From positions 1 to 64,000 of the forward strand of contig JAFYAQ010000001.1 in the NCBI GenBank assembly GCA_017540645.1: a stretch of 64,000 nt of DNA, read 5' to 3'. The position numbers and the translations under genes were made by a program. The number at the start of each line of letters is the position of its first letter. Position 1 is the stretch's first letter. The stretch comes from Oscillospiraceae bacterium (GTDB lineage: Bacteria > Bacillota > Clostridia > Oscillospirales > Oscillospiraceae). Below the pieces are notes generated by a model that was not told where the DNA came from, made no database searches, and saw only the letters and a program-made list of their open reading frames with translations. This document shows positions 43,128 to 51,535 of the stretch, in pieces.

Positions 43128-44330
43128 ATGATCGAAATACACGGAAAATTCAATACCGCCGTCTGCTACACCCCCGCCCTGGAGCCCACGGCGGAGCAGC
43201 AGATCCGGGCCGTCTGCGACCAGGAGGCCTTTGCCGGCTGCAAGATCCGCATCATGCCGGACGTCCACGCCGGCATGGGCTGCACCATCGGTACCACCAT
43301 GACCATCCGGGACAAGGTCGTCCCCGGCATGGTGGGCGTGGACATCGGCTGCGGCATGGAGACCGTGCGCCTGGCGGAGAAGGAGCTCGACTTTGCCGCG
43401 CTGGACGCGCTGATCCGCGCCGAGATCCCCTGCGGCCAGAACATCCGCAGGGAAGAGCATCCGCTGAACGAGGAGATCAACCTCTACCAGCTCCGCTGCG
43501 CCCCCTATGTCTCCATCGAGCGGGCCAAGCGCAGCATCGGCACCCTGGGCGGCGGCAACCACTTCATCGAAGTCGACCGGGGAGAAAAGGGAGATCTGTA
43601 TCTCGTGATCCACTCCGGCAGCCGCCACCTGGGCACCCAGGTCTGCCAGTACTACCAGAATCAGGGCCGCTTTGCCATGTGGGGCGGCGCCCGCCACCAG
43701 ATCGACGCGCTGATCGCCGAATACCGGGCCGCGGGACGCTGGCAGGAGATCCAGCCCGCCATCGAAGAGCTGCGAAAGGAGCACGCCATCTCCATCCCCA
43801 AGGATCTGGCGTACGTGGAGGGCAAGCTGTTTGAAGACTACATCCACGACATGCGCCTCACCCAGCGTTTCGCCGTGCTCAACCGCAAGGCCATGACCGA
43901 TGTGATCTTGCGGGGCATGGGCCTGACCAAGGTGGAGGAGTTCACCACCATCCACAACTACATCGACACGGAAAAGATGATCCTCCGGAAGGGCTCCGTC
44001 TCCGCCGAGGCCGGGGAGAAGCTGCTGATCCCCATCAACATGCGGGACGGCAGTCTCATCTGCATCGGACGCGGCAACGAGGAATGGAACTGCTCCGCGC
44101 CCCACGGCGCCGGGCGCATCATGAGCCGCAAGCAGGCCTTTGCCCAGCTCTCCATGGACGAGTACGCCGCCGAAATGGAAGGGATCTGGTCCTCCTGCGT
44201 CGTGCGCGACACCCTGGACGAGTCCCCCATGGCCTATAAGCCCATGGATGAGATCGTGGCCGGGATCGCTCCCACGGCCGAGATCATCGAGCGCATCCGC
44301 CCGGTCTACAACTTCAAGGCCGCGGAGTAA
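43128..44330 (+). CDS. rtcB: RNA-splicing ligase RtcB
   Basis: The 400-residue protein has all RtcB motifs: MPDVHAGMGCTIGTT, GVDIGCGM with metal-binding C75, GTLGGGNHFIE, HSGSR, and NCSAPHGAGR with the guanylylated histidine H326. It joins 2',3'-cyclic phosphate (or 3'-phosphate) and 5'-OH RNA ends with GTP and Mn2+, the ends left by anticodon nucleases. It is shorter than the Escherichia coli type (about 400 residues), as common in Clostridia. The ATG 43128 follows GAAAGGA. No rtcA or archease gene is in the window. Confidence 0.96.
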   Translation: MIEIHGKFNTAVCYTPALEPTAEQQIRAVCDQEAFAGCKIRIMPDVHAGMGCTIGTTMTIRDKVVPGMVGVDIGCGMETVRLAEKELDFAALDALIRAEIPCGQNIRREEHPLNEEINLYQLRCAPYVSIERAKRSIGTLGGGNHFIEVDRGEKGDLYLVIHSGSRHLGTQVCQYYQNQGRFAMWGGARHQIDALIAEYRAAGRWQEIQPAIEELRKEHAISIPKDLAYVEGKLFEDYIHDMRLTQRFAVLNRKAMTDVILRGMGLTKVEEFTTIHNYIDTEKMILRKGSVSAEAGEKLLIPINMRDGSLICIGRGNEEWNCSAPHGAGRIMSRKQAFAQLSMDEYAAEMEGIWSSCVVRDTLDESPMAYKPMDEIVAGIAPTAEIIERIRPVYNFKAAE

Positions 44331-44405
44331 TTTGAGGCAAGCGATCCTTATCCTTTATATGCTTCGGTGGAGGCAGCGCAAGCTGTCCATCGGTGAATCC
44401 CTCCG

Positions 44406-44483
44406 CCCCATAGTCAAACCCCACATCCCCTCCGCTTCAACCGCGGCACGCTGTATGGCGTGCCGCGGTTCTTGACTATGGGG
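44406..44483. ncRNA. nested hairpin after rtcB
   Basis: CCCCATAGTCAA (44406-44417) pairs perfectly with TTGACTATGGGG (44472-44483). Within it AACCGCGGCACGC (44439-44451) pairs perfectly with GCGTGCCGCGGTT (44458-44470). No T run follows, so it is not a simple terminator. A further RNA of the repair locus, or an mRNA end structure, is possible. The rest of the 434-base gap carries the promoter of the next operon. Confidence 0.55.
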
Positions 44484-44555
44484 AAGGTTCCGCCTCTCCG
44501 GCAGGATGCGCATAGACAAGAGAAGCGAAAAACCGAAGGGGCACTATATTGAATA

Positions 44556-44584
44556 TTGAATTACGATTATAAAAATGGTATTAT
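44556..44584 (+). promoter_or_regulatory. promoter of the STAS signalling operon
   Basis: TTGAAT (44556-44561) and TATTAT (44579-44584) are spaced by 17 bases. The implied 5' leader of about 170 bases is GC-rich and full of potential stems (for example CCCGGGG/CCCCGGG near 44690-44737), but I do not recognise a riboswitch class. Confidence 0.7.
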
Positions 44585-44764
44585 ATTCCTGATATACAGT
44601 TTTTAGCTTGCACACTTTGCAGCCATCCGCGGCCGGGCCGGCGGAGGGCCGCATCAAGCGCCCGTAAGGGCTTTGCCGGAGCGGGCAGCCCGGGGAAAAC
44701 CTGTCCGGACCGGGGAACACATCTCCCCGGGCAAACATAAAAAACCATATGGGAGGAATATACG

Positions 44765-45064
44765 ATGCTGAACATTCAGAAGACCCTGGAAAACGGGAAA
44801 GCCCTCTTTGCCCTGGAGGGGCGGCTGGACACCACTACCGCGCCGGAGCTGGAGAAGGAGCTTCGTGATTCCATCGACGGCGTGAGCGCGCTGACGCTGG
44901 ACTTTACAGATCTTGAGTACATCTCCTCCGCCGGACTGCGGGTACTGCTGGCCGTGCAGAAGATCATGAACAAACAGGGCGAGATGAAGGTCTCCCACGT
45001 GAACGAGACGATCATGGAGATCTTCGAGGTCACGGGCTTCTCGGATATCCTGAGCATCGAATGA
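44765..45064 (+). CDS. STAS-domain anti-sigma factor antagonist
   Basis: The 99-residue protein is a SpoIIAA/RsbV-type STAS domain: LEGRLDTTTAPELEKEL, then LDFTDLEYISSAGLRVLL, whose serine is the phosphorylation site of the partner switch. It would bind a HATPase kinase when dephosphorylated by a PP2C enzyme; both partner types are encoded nearby. GGAGG precedes the ATG. Confidence 0.92.
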   Translation: MLNIQKTLENGKALFALEGRLDTTTAPELEKELRDSIDGVSALTLDFTDLEYISSAGLRVLLAVQKIMNKQGEMKVSHVNETIMEIFEVTGFSDILSIE

Positions 45065-45068
45065 AAGG

Positions 45069-45656
45069 ATGGGCGGACCTGTGGGTTTTCTGTCAAAGCT
45101 GAGCGGCTTTCATGCCGCGGGCGAAGGCCCGAATGAGATCCATCGGGAGAAATACGGCCTGCCGGGCCGCTCCCTGTATACGGAGCTGAAGCCCGGCGAT
45201 CTGCATCAGAAGATCGAGGTCAAGGACGAACAGGGGCGGACGCTCTACTGGACAAAGTCCTCGGTCATTGCCATCAAGGGCAAAACGGACATTTTTGACG
45301 CCTCCGGCGCCCAGGTGGCGCACCTGGAGAAAAAACCGATCAGCCTCCACGAAAAGCACTATATCACCATGGCGGACGGACAGAACTTCACCCTGTCCAA
45401 CGAGCTGTTCCACCTGGTCCGGGACATCACAAATATCGAGGGCTTGGGCTGGCAGCTTCAGGGCGATGTCATCGGTCTGAACTTCACTCTCTTTGATCAG
45501 AACGGCGACCCGGTCGCCTTCATCGGGCAGAAAATGATCTCCCTGCACAACCGCTGCAGCATCGACCTGTACCAGCCGCAGCACGAGAAGGTCGTGGTGG
45601 CCATCGTGATCCAGCTGCAGAAAATGCTCACGGCCCGTCGGGAGAACAACAACTGA
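45069..45656 (+). CDS. LURP-one-related (LOR/YxjI) family protein
   Basis: The 195-residue protein has the tubby-like repeat pattern of LOR proteins: DLHQKIEVKDEQGRTLYWTK, IFDASGAQVAHLEKKPISLH, and a second half ending FIGQKMISLHNRCSIDLYQP. These beta-barrels probably bind membrane lipid. The start (45069 or a GTG at 45081) is uncertain because the GAAAGG touches the first ATG. It lies 5 bases after the STAS gene. Confidence 0.85.
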   Translation: MGGPVGFLSKLSGFHAAGEGPNEIHREKYGLPGRSLYTELKPGDLHQKIEVKDEQGRTLYWTKSSVIAIKGKTDIFDASGAQVAHLEKKPISLHEKHYITMADGQNFTLSNELFHLVRDITNIEGLGWQLQGDVIGLNFTLFDQNGDPVAFIGQKMISLHNRCSIDLYQPQHEKVVVAIVIQLQKMLTARRENNN

Positions 45657-45774
45657 TCCCTCCCGCCTCGGACCGGCTGTTCCGGCCCGTCTTATGCACC
45701 TGTCTCCATTGTGTCAAGAGTTCCGTTTTCTCCGGAAGACGGAACAGAGCTATGAAAGAAAGAAGGATAGAACC

Positions 45775-47358
45775 ATGAAAAAACGGATTTGCATCGTCCT
45801 TTGTGCGGTCATGCTGTTCTCGCTCTGCGCCTGCGGCGCGAAGCCGGAAACCCCTGCGCAGGAGACGCCCGCCGAGTGGACGCGCGAAGGCTTTTTCTCC
45901 GATGACAATGGCAACATGCTCTCCGTCACCTGGATGGAAGACGTGGCCGACCCCGGCTGGTACGTCGGCTGCATGCTGGGCGAAGACCCCATCGAGGACT
46001 CCTGGGGCGGCACGCTGCAGCAGGAAGGAAACACTCTGCGCGGCGCGCTTCCTTCTTCCGGCAGCAAAGATGATCTGACGGTCACGCTTTCGGAAGAGGG
46101 TGAGGACGGTCTCCTCCTCGCTGTCGAGGGGGGCGAGACCTATCATTTTGTGCTCATGGACATGCCTGAGGCCACCATCATCGTCACCGTCAACACGGAG
46201 GGCTGGGGCGGCATGATCGGGTACGCCGAAGGCGAAGAAGCCCCCGAGATCGACCCCGAATGGCCCTACCAGTCCGCGCAGATCAACCTGGCCGAGCCCG
46301 CCGCCTACACCCTCGCCGCCGCGCCCGAGGCGGGCAGCCGGTTTGTGAAGTGGACAAAGAACGGCGAGGACTTTTCCACGGAGCCGGTCATCACCGTGCT
46401 GCTGGACGAGAGCGCGGACTTCATCGCCGTGTTTGAGGAGGATTCCGACTGGCAGAACCCGGTGATGAATTTCGTCGGCAATTATCAATGCGACAGGGCG
46501 CGCGCCACCGTGGAATGCTCCGGGACCGAGGATGCCTGGATCACCATCGAGTGGGCCGGCAGCGCCTGGGAACTGGCGCGCTGGGATATTGTAGAACCTC
46601 TGGACCCGGAAACGCTGACCATTCATTATTCCGGCGTCACCAAGTCCATCATCACCTATGACAGCAACGGTGAGATCGTCAGCCAGGAGCCGGAGTATGA
46701 GGACGGCACCGGCACCATCACCTTCAACTATGAGGAGAACAGCTTCACCTGGCACGAGGATCAGTCCCCCTATGGGACCGATATGGTGTTTGAGTGGGTG
46801 CCGGTAACGATCGGCGGGCCCGAGGCTGTCGGCGGCTGGACGCTGACAGAGGACGGCGCCCTGACCGATGAGGCGCAGAGCGCCTTTGACAAGGCCATGG
46901 AGGGCCTCGTCGGCGTGAACTATACGCCTCTGGCTCTGCTGGGTACCCAGATCGTCTCCGGGACAAACTACTGCTTCCTCTGCGAAGCGACGGGGGTCTA
47001 CCCCGGTGCGCAGCCCTACTATTCGGTCGTAACGGTCTATCAGGATCTCCAGGGCGCGGCGGAAGTAAGAAACATTGCGGCACTGGATCTGGGCCGGATC
47101 GCCGAGAGCGGCGAGATCACGGACGTCCAGCCGGACGGCAGTCAGCTCCTGGGCGGATGGACCGTGGATCGGGAGCGCAGCGTGGATGCGGAGGGTGCCG
47201 TGATGCATCTGGCGTCTCAGCTGGTCTCCGGAACGAATCACTGTGTGCTCTGCAAGGGCTGGACCCTGGCCTTTATCTATGAGGATCTGCAGGGCAACAC
47301 CGAGTTGAAGACGGAAGTTCCCCTGGATATCTCGGCGCTGTCCCAGCCGGCGGAATGA
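45775..47358 (+). CDS. secreted lipoprotein with WGSSAWE-type domain
   Basis: The 527-residue precursor has a lipobox signal (CIVLCAVMLFSLCAC). The first half has a PEDP/InlB-like repeat with FVKWTKNGEDFSTEPVITV. The middle carries a ~105-residue beta domain (EWAGSAWELARWDI, then YDSNGEIVSQEPEYEDGTGT and FTWHED). The C-terminal third is a tandem of two related segments (YTPLALLGTQIVSGTNYCFLC and HLASQLVSGTNHCVLC). The middle domain also occurs in the lipoprotein at 52885. The start 45775 follows GAAGGAT. Function unknown; it may be a surface sensor linked to the signalling cluster. Confidence 0.8.
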   Translation: MKKRICIVLCAVMLFSLCACGAKPETPAQETPAEWTREGFFSDDNGNMLSVTWMEDVADPGWYVGCMLGEDPIEDSWGGTLQQEGNTLRGALPSSGSKDDLTVTLSEEGEDGLLLAVEGGETYHFVLMDMPEATIIVTVNTEGWGGMIGYAEGEEAPEIDPEWPYQSAQINLAEPAAYTLAAAPEAGSRFVKWTKNGEDFSTEPVITVLLDESADFIAVFEEDSDWQNPVMNFVGNYQCDRARATVECSGTEDAWITIEWAGSAWELARWDIVEPLDPETLTIHYSGVTKSIITYDSNGEIVSQEPEYEDGTGTITFNYEENSFTWHEDQSPYGTDMVFEWVPVTIGGPEAVGGWTLTEDGALTDEAQSAFDKAMEGLVGVNYTPLALLGTQIVSGTNYCFLCEATGVYPGAQPYYSVVTVYQDLQGAAEVRNIAALDLGRIAESGEITDVQPDGSQLLGGWTVDRERSVDAEGAVMHLASQLVSGTNHCVLCKGWTLAFIYEDLQGNTELKTEVPLDISALSQPAE

Positions 47359-47409
47359 CCATCCGCGGGAGACGACCGTTGTGACCAGCTCGGGGAAGGA
47401 TAGGTAGGT

Positions 47410-49041
47410 ATGAAGATCCTGAAACAGCGCGTGACTTTCAAAAGCATTTCCGGCATGGTCCTCCTGCTGCTGGTGTTCTCCGTGATCATCAGCGTGATCG
47501 GCATCCGGGGCTTTACAGATGCGCTGCTGAATCAATACTCCGACAATGCCTTCCATACGGCTCGTGTCGCAGCTGCCGTCGTGGACGGAGACCGGATCGA
47601 TGAGTACTGGGAGAGCGGCGGAGAGACGGAGACCTATCGGGCCGTCTGGGATTCCCTGTCCCGGCTGTGCAATTCCTCCAGCGCCACTTTCGTCTATGTG
47701 ATCGAACCGGATCTCACGGACTACGCTCACATCCGCTTTCTCTTCTCCACGATCAACAGGAACAGCCATTATACGGTCTATGACTTCGGTTATCTCCGGG
47801 AGACGACCAACGACGAATACCGGCAGAAATACCGCGCGCTGTATGAGGGCACATCCACACAGGAACTGGTTATTCGGAACAGGGGCTATATCGAGACCGA
47901 CGCGCATATCACCGCCATGATCCCGCTGAAAAACTCCGGCGGCAAGGTGGTGGGGATCATCTGCGTGCAGCAGCAGCTCGACACGCTTATGCAGGCCCGC
48001 AACACCTATCTGCGCCGGGTGGTCATTGCCTTTATCTCCCTGGCGCTGCTTGTGATCGCGGGGCAGAGCCTGTATCTGCACCACGCTCTGCTGCGGCCGC
48101 TCAAGCTGATCTCTGAGGAGGCGACCCGCTTCTCCGAGGAGAATCTGACGACGGGCAGAAAGCTGCAGGAGATAGTCCGCAGTCAGGACGAGATCGGGCA
48201 GCTCGCCGCCTCCATAGACCATATGGAGGAGCAGATCCAGCGCAACGTGGAAAACCTTACGCGTGTCACGGCGGAAAAGGAGCGCATCGGCGCGGAACTG
48301 TCGCTGGCAACGCGCATCCAGTATGCGATGATGCCGCAAACCTTTCCGGCCTTCCCCGGCCGGTCGGAACTGGATATCTACGCCATAATGGACCCCGCCA
48401 AGGAGGTCGGCGGCGATTTCTACGACTTTTTCCTGGTGGACAACGACCACCTGGGCCTGGTGATGGCGGACGTCTCCGGCAAAGGCGTGCCCGCGGCGCT
48501 GTTCATGATGGCGTCCAAGATCATCCTGCAGAGCTGCGCCATGCTGGGACAGTACCCGGCGGAGATCCTCACGAACGTGAATCAGGCCATCTGCTCCAAC
48601 AACAAGGAAGAGATGTTCGTAACCGCCTGGGTGGGCATTCTGGAGCTCTCCACCGGCAGGCTGACGGCAGCCAACGCCGGACATGAGTATCCGGTCCTGA
48701 TGCCGCCGGGCGGAGACTTTGCCCTCTACAAGGACAAGCACGGTCTTGTCATCGGCGCCATGAACGACGCCAAATACAGGGAATATGAGCTTCAGCTGGA
48801 GCCCGGCACGAAGCTGTTCCTCTACACCGACGGCGTGCCCGAGGCGACAGATGCCGACAACCGGCTCTTCGGTAAGGAGCGGATGCTCACGGCCCTGAAC
48901 ACGGCCCGGGACAAGGCGCCCCAGGAGATCCTGCGGACGCTGCGCGCCGCAGTGGACGGATTTGTACAGGACGCGGAACAGTTCGACGATCTGACGATGC
49001 TCTGTCTGGAGTATCGGGGTCCCAAAGAAGCCGGACGATGA
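47410..49041 (+). CDS. membrane PP2C-type phosphatase (RsbU/SpoIIE-like)
   Basis: The 543-residue protein has an N-terminal membrane helix (~16-36), an extracytoplasmic sensor of ~160 residues, a second helix (~198-218) and a HAMP-like linker. A SpoIIE PP2C domain follows from ~310 to the end, with EVGGDFYDFF, ADVSGKGVPAALFM and FLYTDGVPEA as metal-binding motifs. It would dephosphorylate the STAS antagonists encoded next to it in response to an external signal. Confidence 0.92.
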   Translation: MKILKQRVTFKSISGMVLLLLVFSVIISVIGIRGFTDALLNQYSDNAFHTARVAAAVVDGDRIDEYWESGGETETYRAVWDSLSRLCNSSSATFVYVIEPDLTDYAHIRFLFSTINRNSHYTVYDFGYLRETTNDEYRQKYRALYEGTSTQELVIRNRGYIETDAHITAMIPLKNSGGKVVGIICVQQQLDTLMQARNTYLRRVVIAFISLALLVIAGQSLYLHHALLRPLKLISEEATRFSEENLTTGRKLQEIVRSQDEIGQLAASIDHMEEQIQRNVENLTRVTAEKERIGAELSLATRIQYAMMPQTFPAFPGRSELDIYAIMDPAKEVGGDFYDFFLVDNDHLGLVMADVSGKGVPAALFMMASKIILQSCAMLGQYPAEILTNVNQAICSNNKEEMFVTAWVGILELSTGRLTAANAGHEYPVLMPPGGDFALYKDKHGLVIGAMNDAKYREYELQLEPGTKLFLYTDGVPEATDADNRLFGKERMLTALNTARDKAPQEILRTLRAAVDGFVQDAEQFDDLTMLCLEYRGPKEAGR

Positions 49042-49085
49042 TGCGGCGCTCCGCCGGAATAACATAGGAAAGGATGCCTGGAAGC

Positions 49086-50639
49086 ATGACTATCAAACTG
49101 AACGGAAGAATCGATTCCAACAATGCCCCTCAGGTGGAAAAGGAGATCCTGGATCAGCTGGCCGGGCAGGCCGGTGCGCCCCTTGAGCTGGACGCCTCCG
49201 GCCTGGAGTATATCTCCTCCGCCGGGCTGCGGGTGCTGCTCCGCGTCCGGAAGCTGCATCCGGATATGCGCATCACGAATGTCAGCTCCGAGGTCTATGA
49301 GATCCTGGATATGACCGGCTTTACCGAGATGATGGGCGTGGAGAAGGCCTACCGCATCGTCTCCGTGGAGGGCTGCGAGGAGATCGGCCGCGGCGCGAAC
49401 GGCACCATCTACCGGATCGACCAGGACAACGTGGTCAAGGTCTACAACAACGCCGACGCGCTGGCGGACATCCAGCACGAGCGGGAGGTGGCCAAGCTCG
49501 CCCTGATCCTGGGCATCCCCACGGCGATCTCTTACGACGTGGTGCGGGTCGGAGAGAGCTACGGCTCTGTGTTCGAGCTGCTGAACGCCAGTTCCTTCTC
49601 CAAGATCCTCGCAAAAGATCCGGAGAAGCTGGACTGGTGCGTAAAGGAATATGTGGATCTGCTCCGCAAGATCCACGGCACCCTGGTCCCGGCCGGGAAG
49701 CTCCCGGACATGAAGGAGACCGCCCTCTCCTGGGCGCGCTTCATGGGGGACTATCTGCCCGAGGAGGCCGGAAAAAAGCTTGTCGCCATGGTGGAGGCGG
49801 TGCCCCACGACGACCATATGATCCACGGCGATTACCACACAAAGAACGTGGAGCTGCAGAACGGCGAAGTACTGCTCATCGACATGGACACCCTGGCGGT
49901 GGGCCATCCGATCTTCGAGCTCGCCTCCATGTTCAATGCCTTCATCGGCTATTCCGAATATGATCATGAGACGATCAAGAAGTTCCAGGGCTTCGATTTC
50001 GAGACCGGCACCGCCTTCTGGCGCAAGTCGCTGGCGGCCTATCTGGGGACCGGGTGCGAGACCAAGATCCGCGAGGTGGAGGACAAGGCGCGCATCATCG
50101 GCTATACCCGCATGATCCGCCGCTCCATCCGCCGCAAGGGCATGGAAAGCGAAGCCGGACGGGCGGAGATCAAGCTGTGGACGGACGAGCTGCTCGCTCT
50201 GCTGGAGAAAACGGATACGCTGACCTTCAGCACCGGTGAGCTGGAGCTGGAGGCCGCGGCGGAGAATCTCCCGGAGGTCCAGGCCTTCGTGGACGAGCAT
50301 CTCGAGCGGGCCGACTGCCCGCCCAAAGCCCAGATGCAGATCGCCATCGCGGTGGAGGAGATTTTCATCAACATCGCCAGCTACGCCTACGCCCCGGACA
50401 AGGGCAAGGCCATCGTGCGCGTGGAGGTCTCCGAGGATCCGGTCACCGTGACCATCACCTTTGTGGACCACGGCATGCCCTATGATCCCCTGGCAAAAGA
50501 GGACCCGGATATCAGCCTCCCGGCCGAAAAGCGCGACGCCGGCGGACTTGGCATCTTTATGACCAAGAAGATCATGGACAACGTGGTCTATGAGTATATT
50601 GACGGGCAGAATATCCTGACGCTGAAGAAAAACCTGTAA
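49086..50639 (+). CDS. STAS - aminoglycoside-phosphotransferase-like kinase - HATPase fusion
   Basis: Three signalling modules sit in one 517-residue chain. Residues ~1-90 are STAS (YISSAGLRVLLRVRKL). Residues ~95-370 are a protein-kinase-like domain of the TIGR02172/aminoglycoside phosphotransferase type (EIGRGANGTIYRID, HGDYHTKNVEL and LIDMDTL). Residues ~385-517 are an RsbW-type HATPase (IAVEEIFINIASYAYA, VDHGMPYDP, GGLGIFMTKK). An antagonist and an anti-sigma-like kinase in one protein suggests an internally closed partner switch. I use the ATG 49086; 49074 touches its own AAAGG. Confidence 0.9.
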   Translation: MTIKLNGRIDSNNAPQVEKEILDQLAGQAGAPLELDASGLEYISSAGLRVLLRVRKLHPDMRITNVSSEVYEILDMTGFTEMMGVEKAYRIVSVEGCEEIGRGANGTIYRIDQDNVVKVYNNADALADIQHEREVAKLALILGIPTAISYDVVRVGESYGSVFELLNASSFSKILAKDPEKLDWCVKEYVDLLRKIHGTLVPAGKLPDMKETALSWARFMGDYLPEEAGKKLVAMVEAVPHDDHMIHGDYHTKNVELQNGEVLLIDMDTLAVGHPIFELASMFNAFIGYSEYDHETIKKFQGFDFETGTAFWRKSLAAYLGTGCETKIREVEDKARIIGYTRMIRRSIRRKGMESEAGRAEIKLWTDELLALLEKTDTLTFSTGELELEAAAENLPEVQAFVDEHLERADCPPKAQMQIAIAVEEIFINIASYAYAPDKGKAIVRVEVSEDPVTVTITFVDHGMPYDPLAKEDPDISLPAEKRDAGGLGIFMTKKIMDNVVYEYIDGQNILTLKKNL

Positions 50640-50656
50640 AGGACGGCTTTTTTGCC

Positions 50657-51535
50657 ATGGCATTTCCCCGAACGATCGATCTGCATATGCACACCACCGT
50701 TTCCGACGGCACGGATACCCCGGAGGCGATTCTCGCCCGTGTGAAAGAGGCCGGGATCGCGCTGTTTTCGGTAACGGATCACGACGACATCAAGGGCTGC
50801 CAGATCATACGCTCGATCCGGACGCCGGGCGATCCCGACTTTCTGACCGGCGTGGAGTTCTCCTGCCGGGATGAGGCGGGGAAATATCACATCCTCGGCT
50901 ACGGCTACGATCCGGAGGCGGAGGCAATACGGCAGGTGGTGGAGCTCGGTCACAGCTACCGCATGAACAAGGTGCGCGGCCGGCTGGCTCTTCTCTCCGA
51001 GCAATTCGGCGTATCCTTTCCGGAAGAAGAACTGCGGGCTCTCCTCGCCCTGGACAACCCCGGCAAGCCGCACATCGGCAATCTCATGGTCAAATACGGC
51101 TACGCCCGGACCAAAGAGGACGCCATAAAGGAGTATATCGATCGGGTCCGGTTCCGCAGCGAATACGTGCGCCCGGAGGAGGCCATCCGCGGTATCCTTC
51201 GGGCCGGGGGCATCCCGGTGCTGGCCCATCCGGCCTACGGCAACGGGGACCAGCTCATCCTGGGTGATGAGATGGACGCGCGCCTCCGGCGGCTGACGGA
51301 CTTCGGCCTGCAGGGGCTGGAGGCCTTTTATTCCGGCTTTACGCCGCGGCTGATCCGGGACATGCTGTCCTTTGCGGAGCGCTACGGTCTCTACGTCACC
51401 GCCGGCAGCGACTATCACGGGAGCAATAAAATGGTCACTCTGGCCGACACTGGTCTGGGCGATCCGTCCGAATGGCCGGACGGACTGCGGCGCTTCCTGA
51501 GAGACCTGCGGGAAGAGGGCAGACATGAAATTTGA
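50657..51535 (+). CDS. PHP-domain phosphoesterase
   Basis: The 292-residue protein has the PHP metal motifs IDLHMHTTVSDGTDTPE, VTDHDDIKG, a GVEFSC strand, LAHPAYGN and GSDYHGSNK. It resembles the TrpH/YciV-type 3',5'-nucleotide phosphatase or 5'-3' exoribonuclease-like enzymes. It overlaps the YdcF-like gene by 11 bases. Substrate not identifiable. Confidence 0.88.
   Translation: MAFPRTIDLHMHTTVSDGTDTPEAILARVKEAGIALFSVTDHDDIKGCQIIRSIRTPGDPDFLTGVEFSCRDEAGKYHILGYGYDPEAEAIRQVVELGHSYRMNKVRGRLALLSEQFGVSFPEEELRALLALDNPGKPHIGNLMVKYGYARTKEDAIKEYIDRVRFRSEYVRPEEAIRGILRAGGIPVLAHPAYGNGDQLILGDEMDARLRRLTDFGLQGLEAFYSGFTPRLIRDMLSFAERYGLYVTAGSDYHGSNKMVTLADTGLGDPSEWPDGLRRFLRDLREEGRHEI

Noticed and set aside
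44592..44764. Riboswitch in the long leader of the STAS operon
   Set aside because: It is GC-rich and foldable, but I could not match it to any known aptamer consensus.
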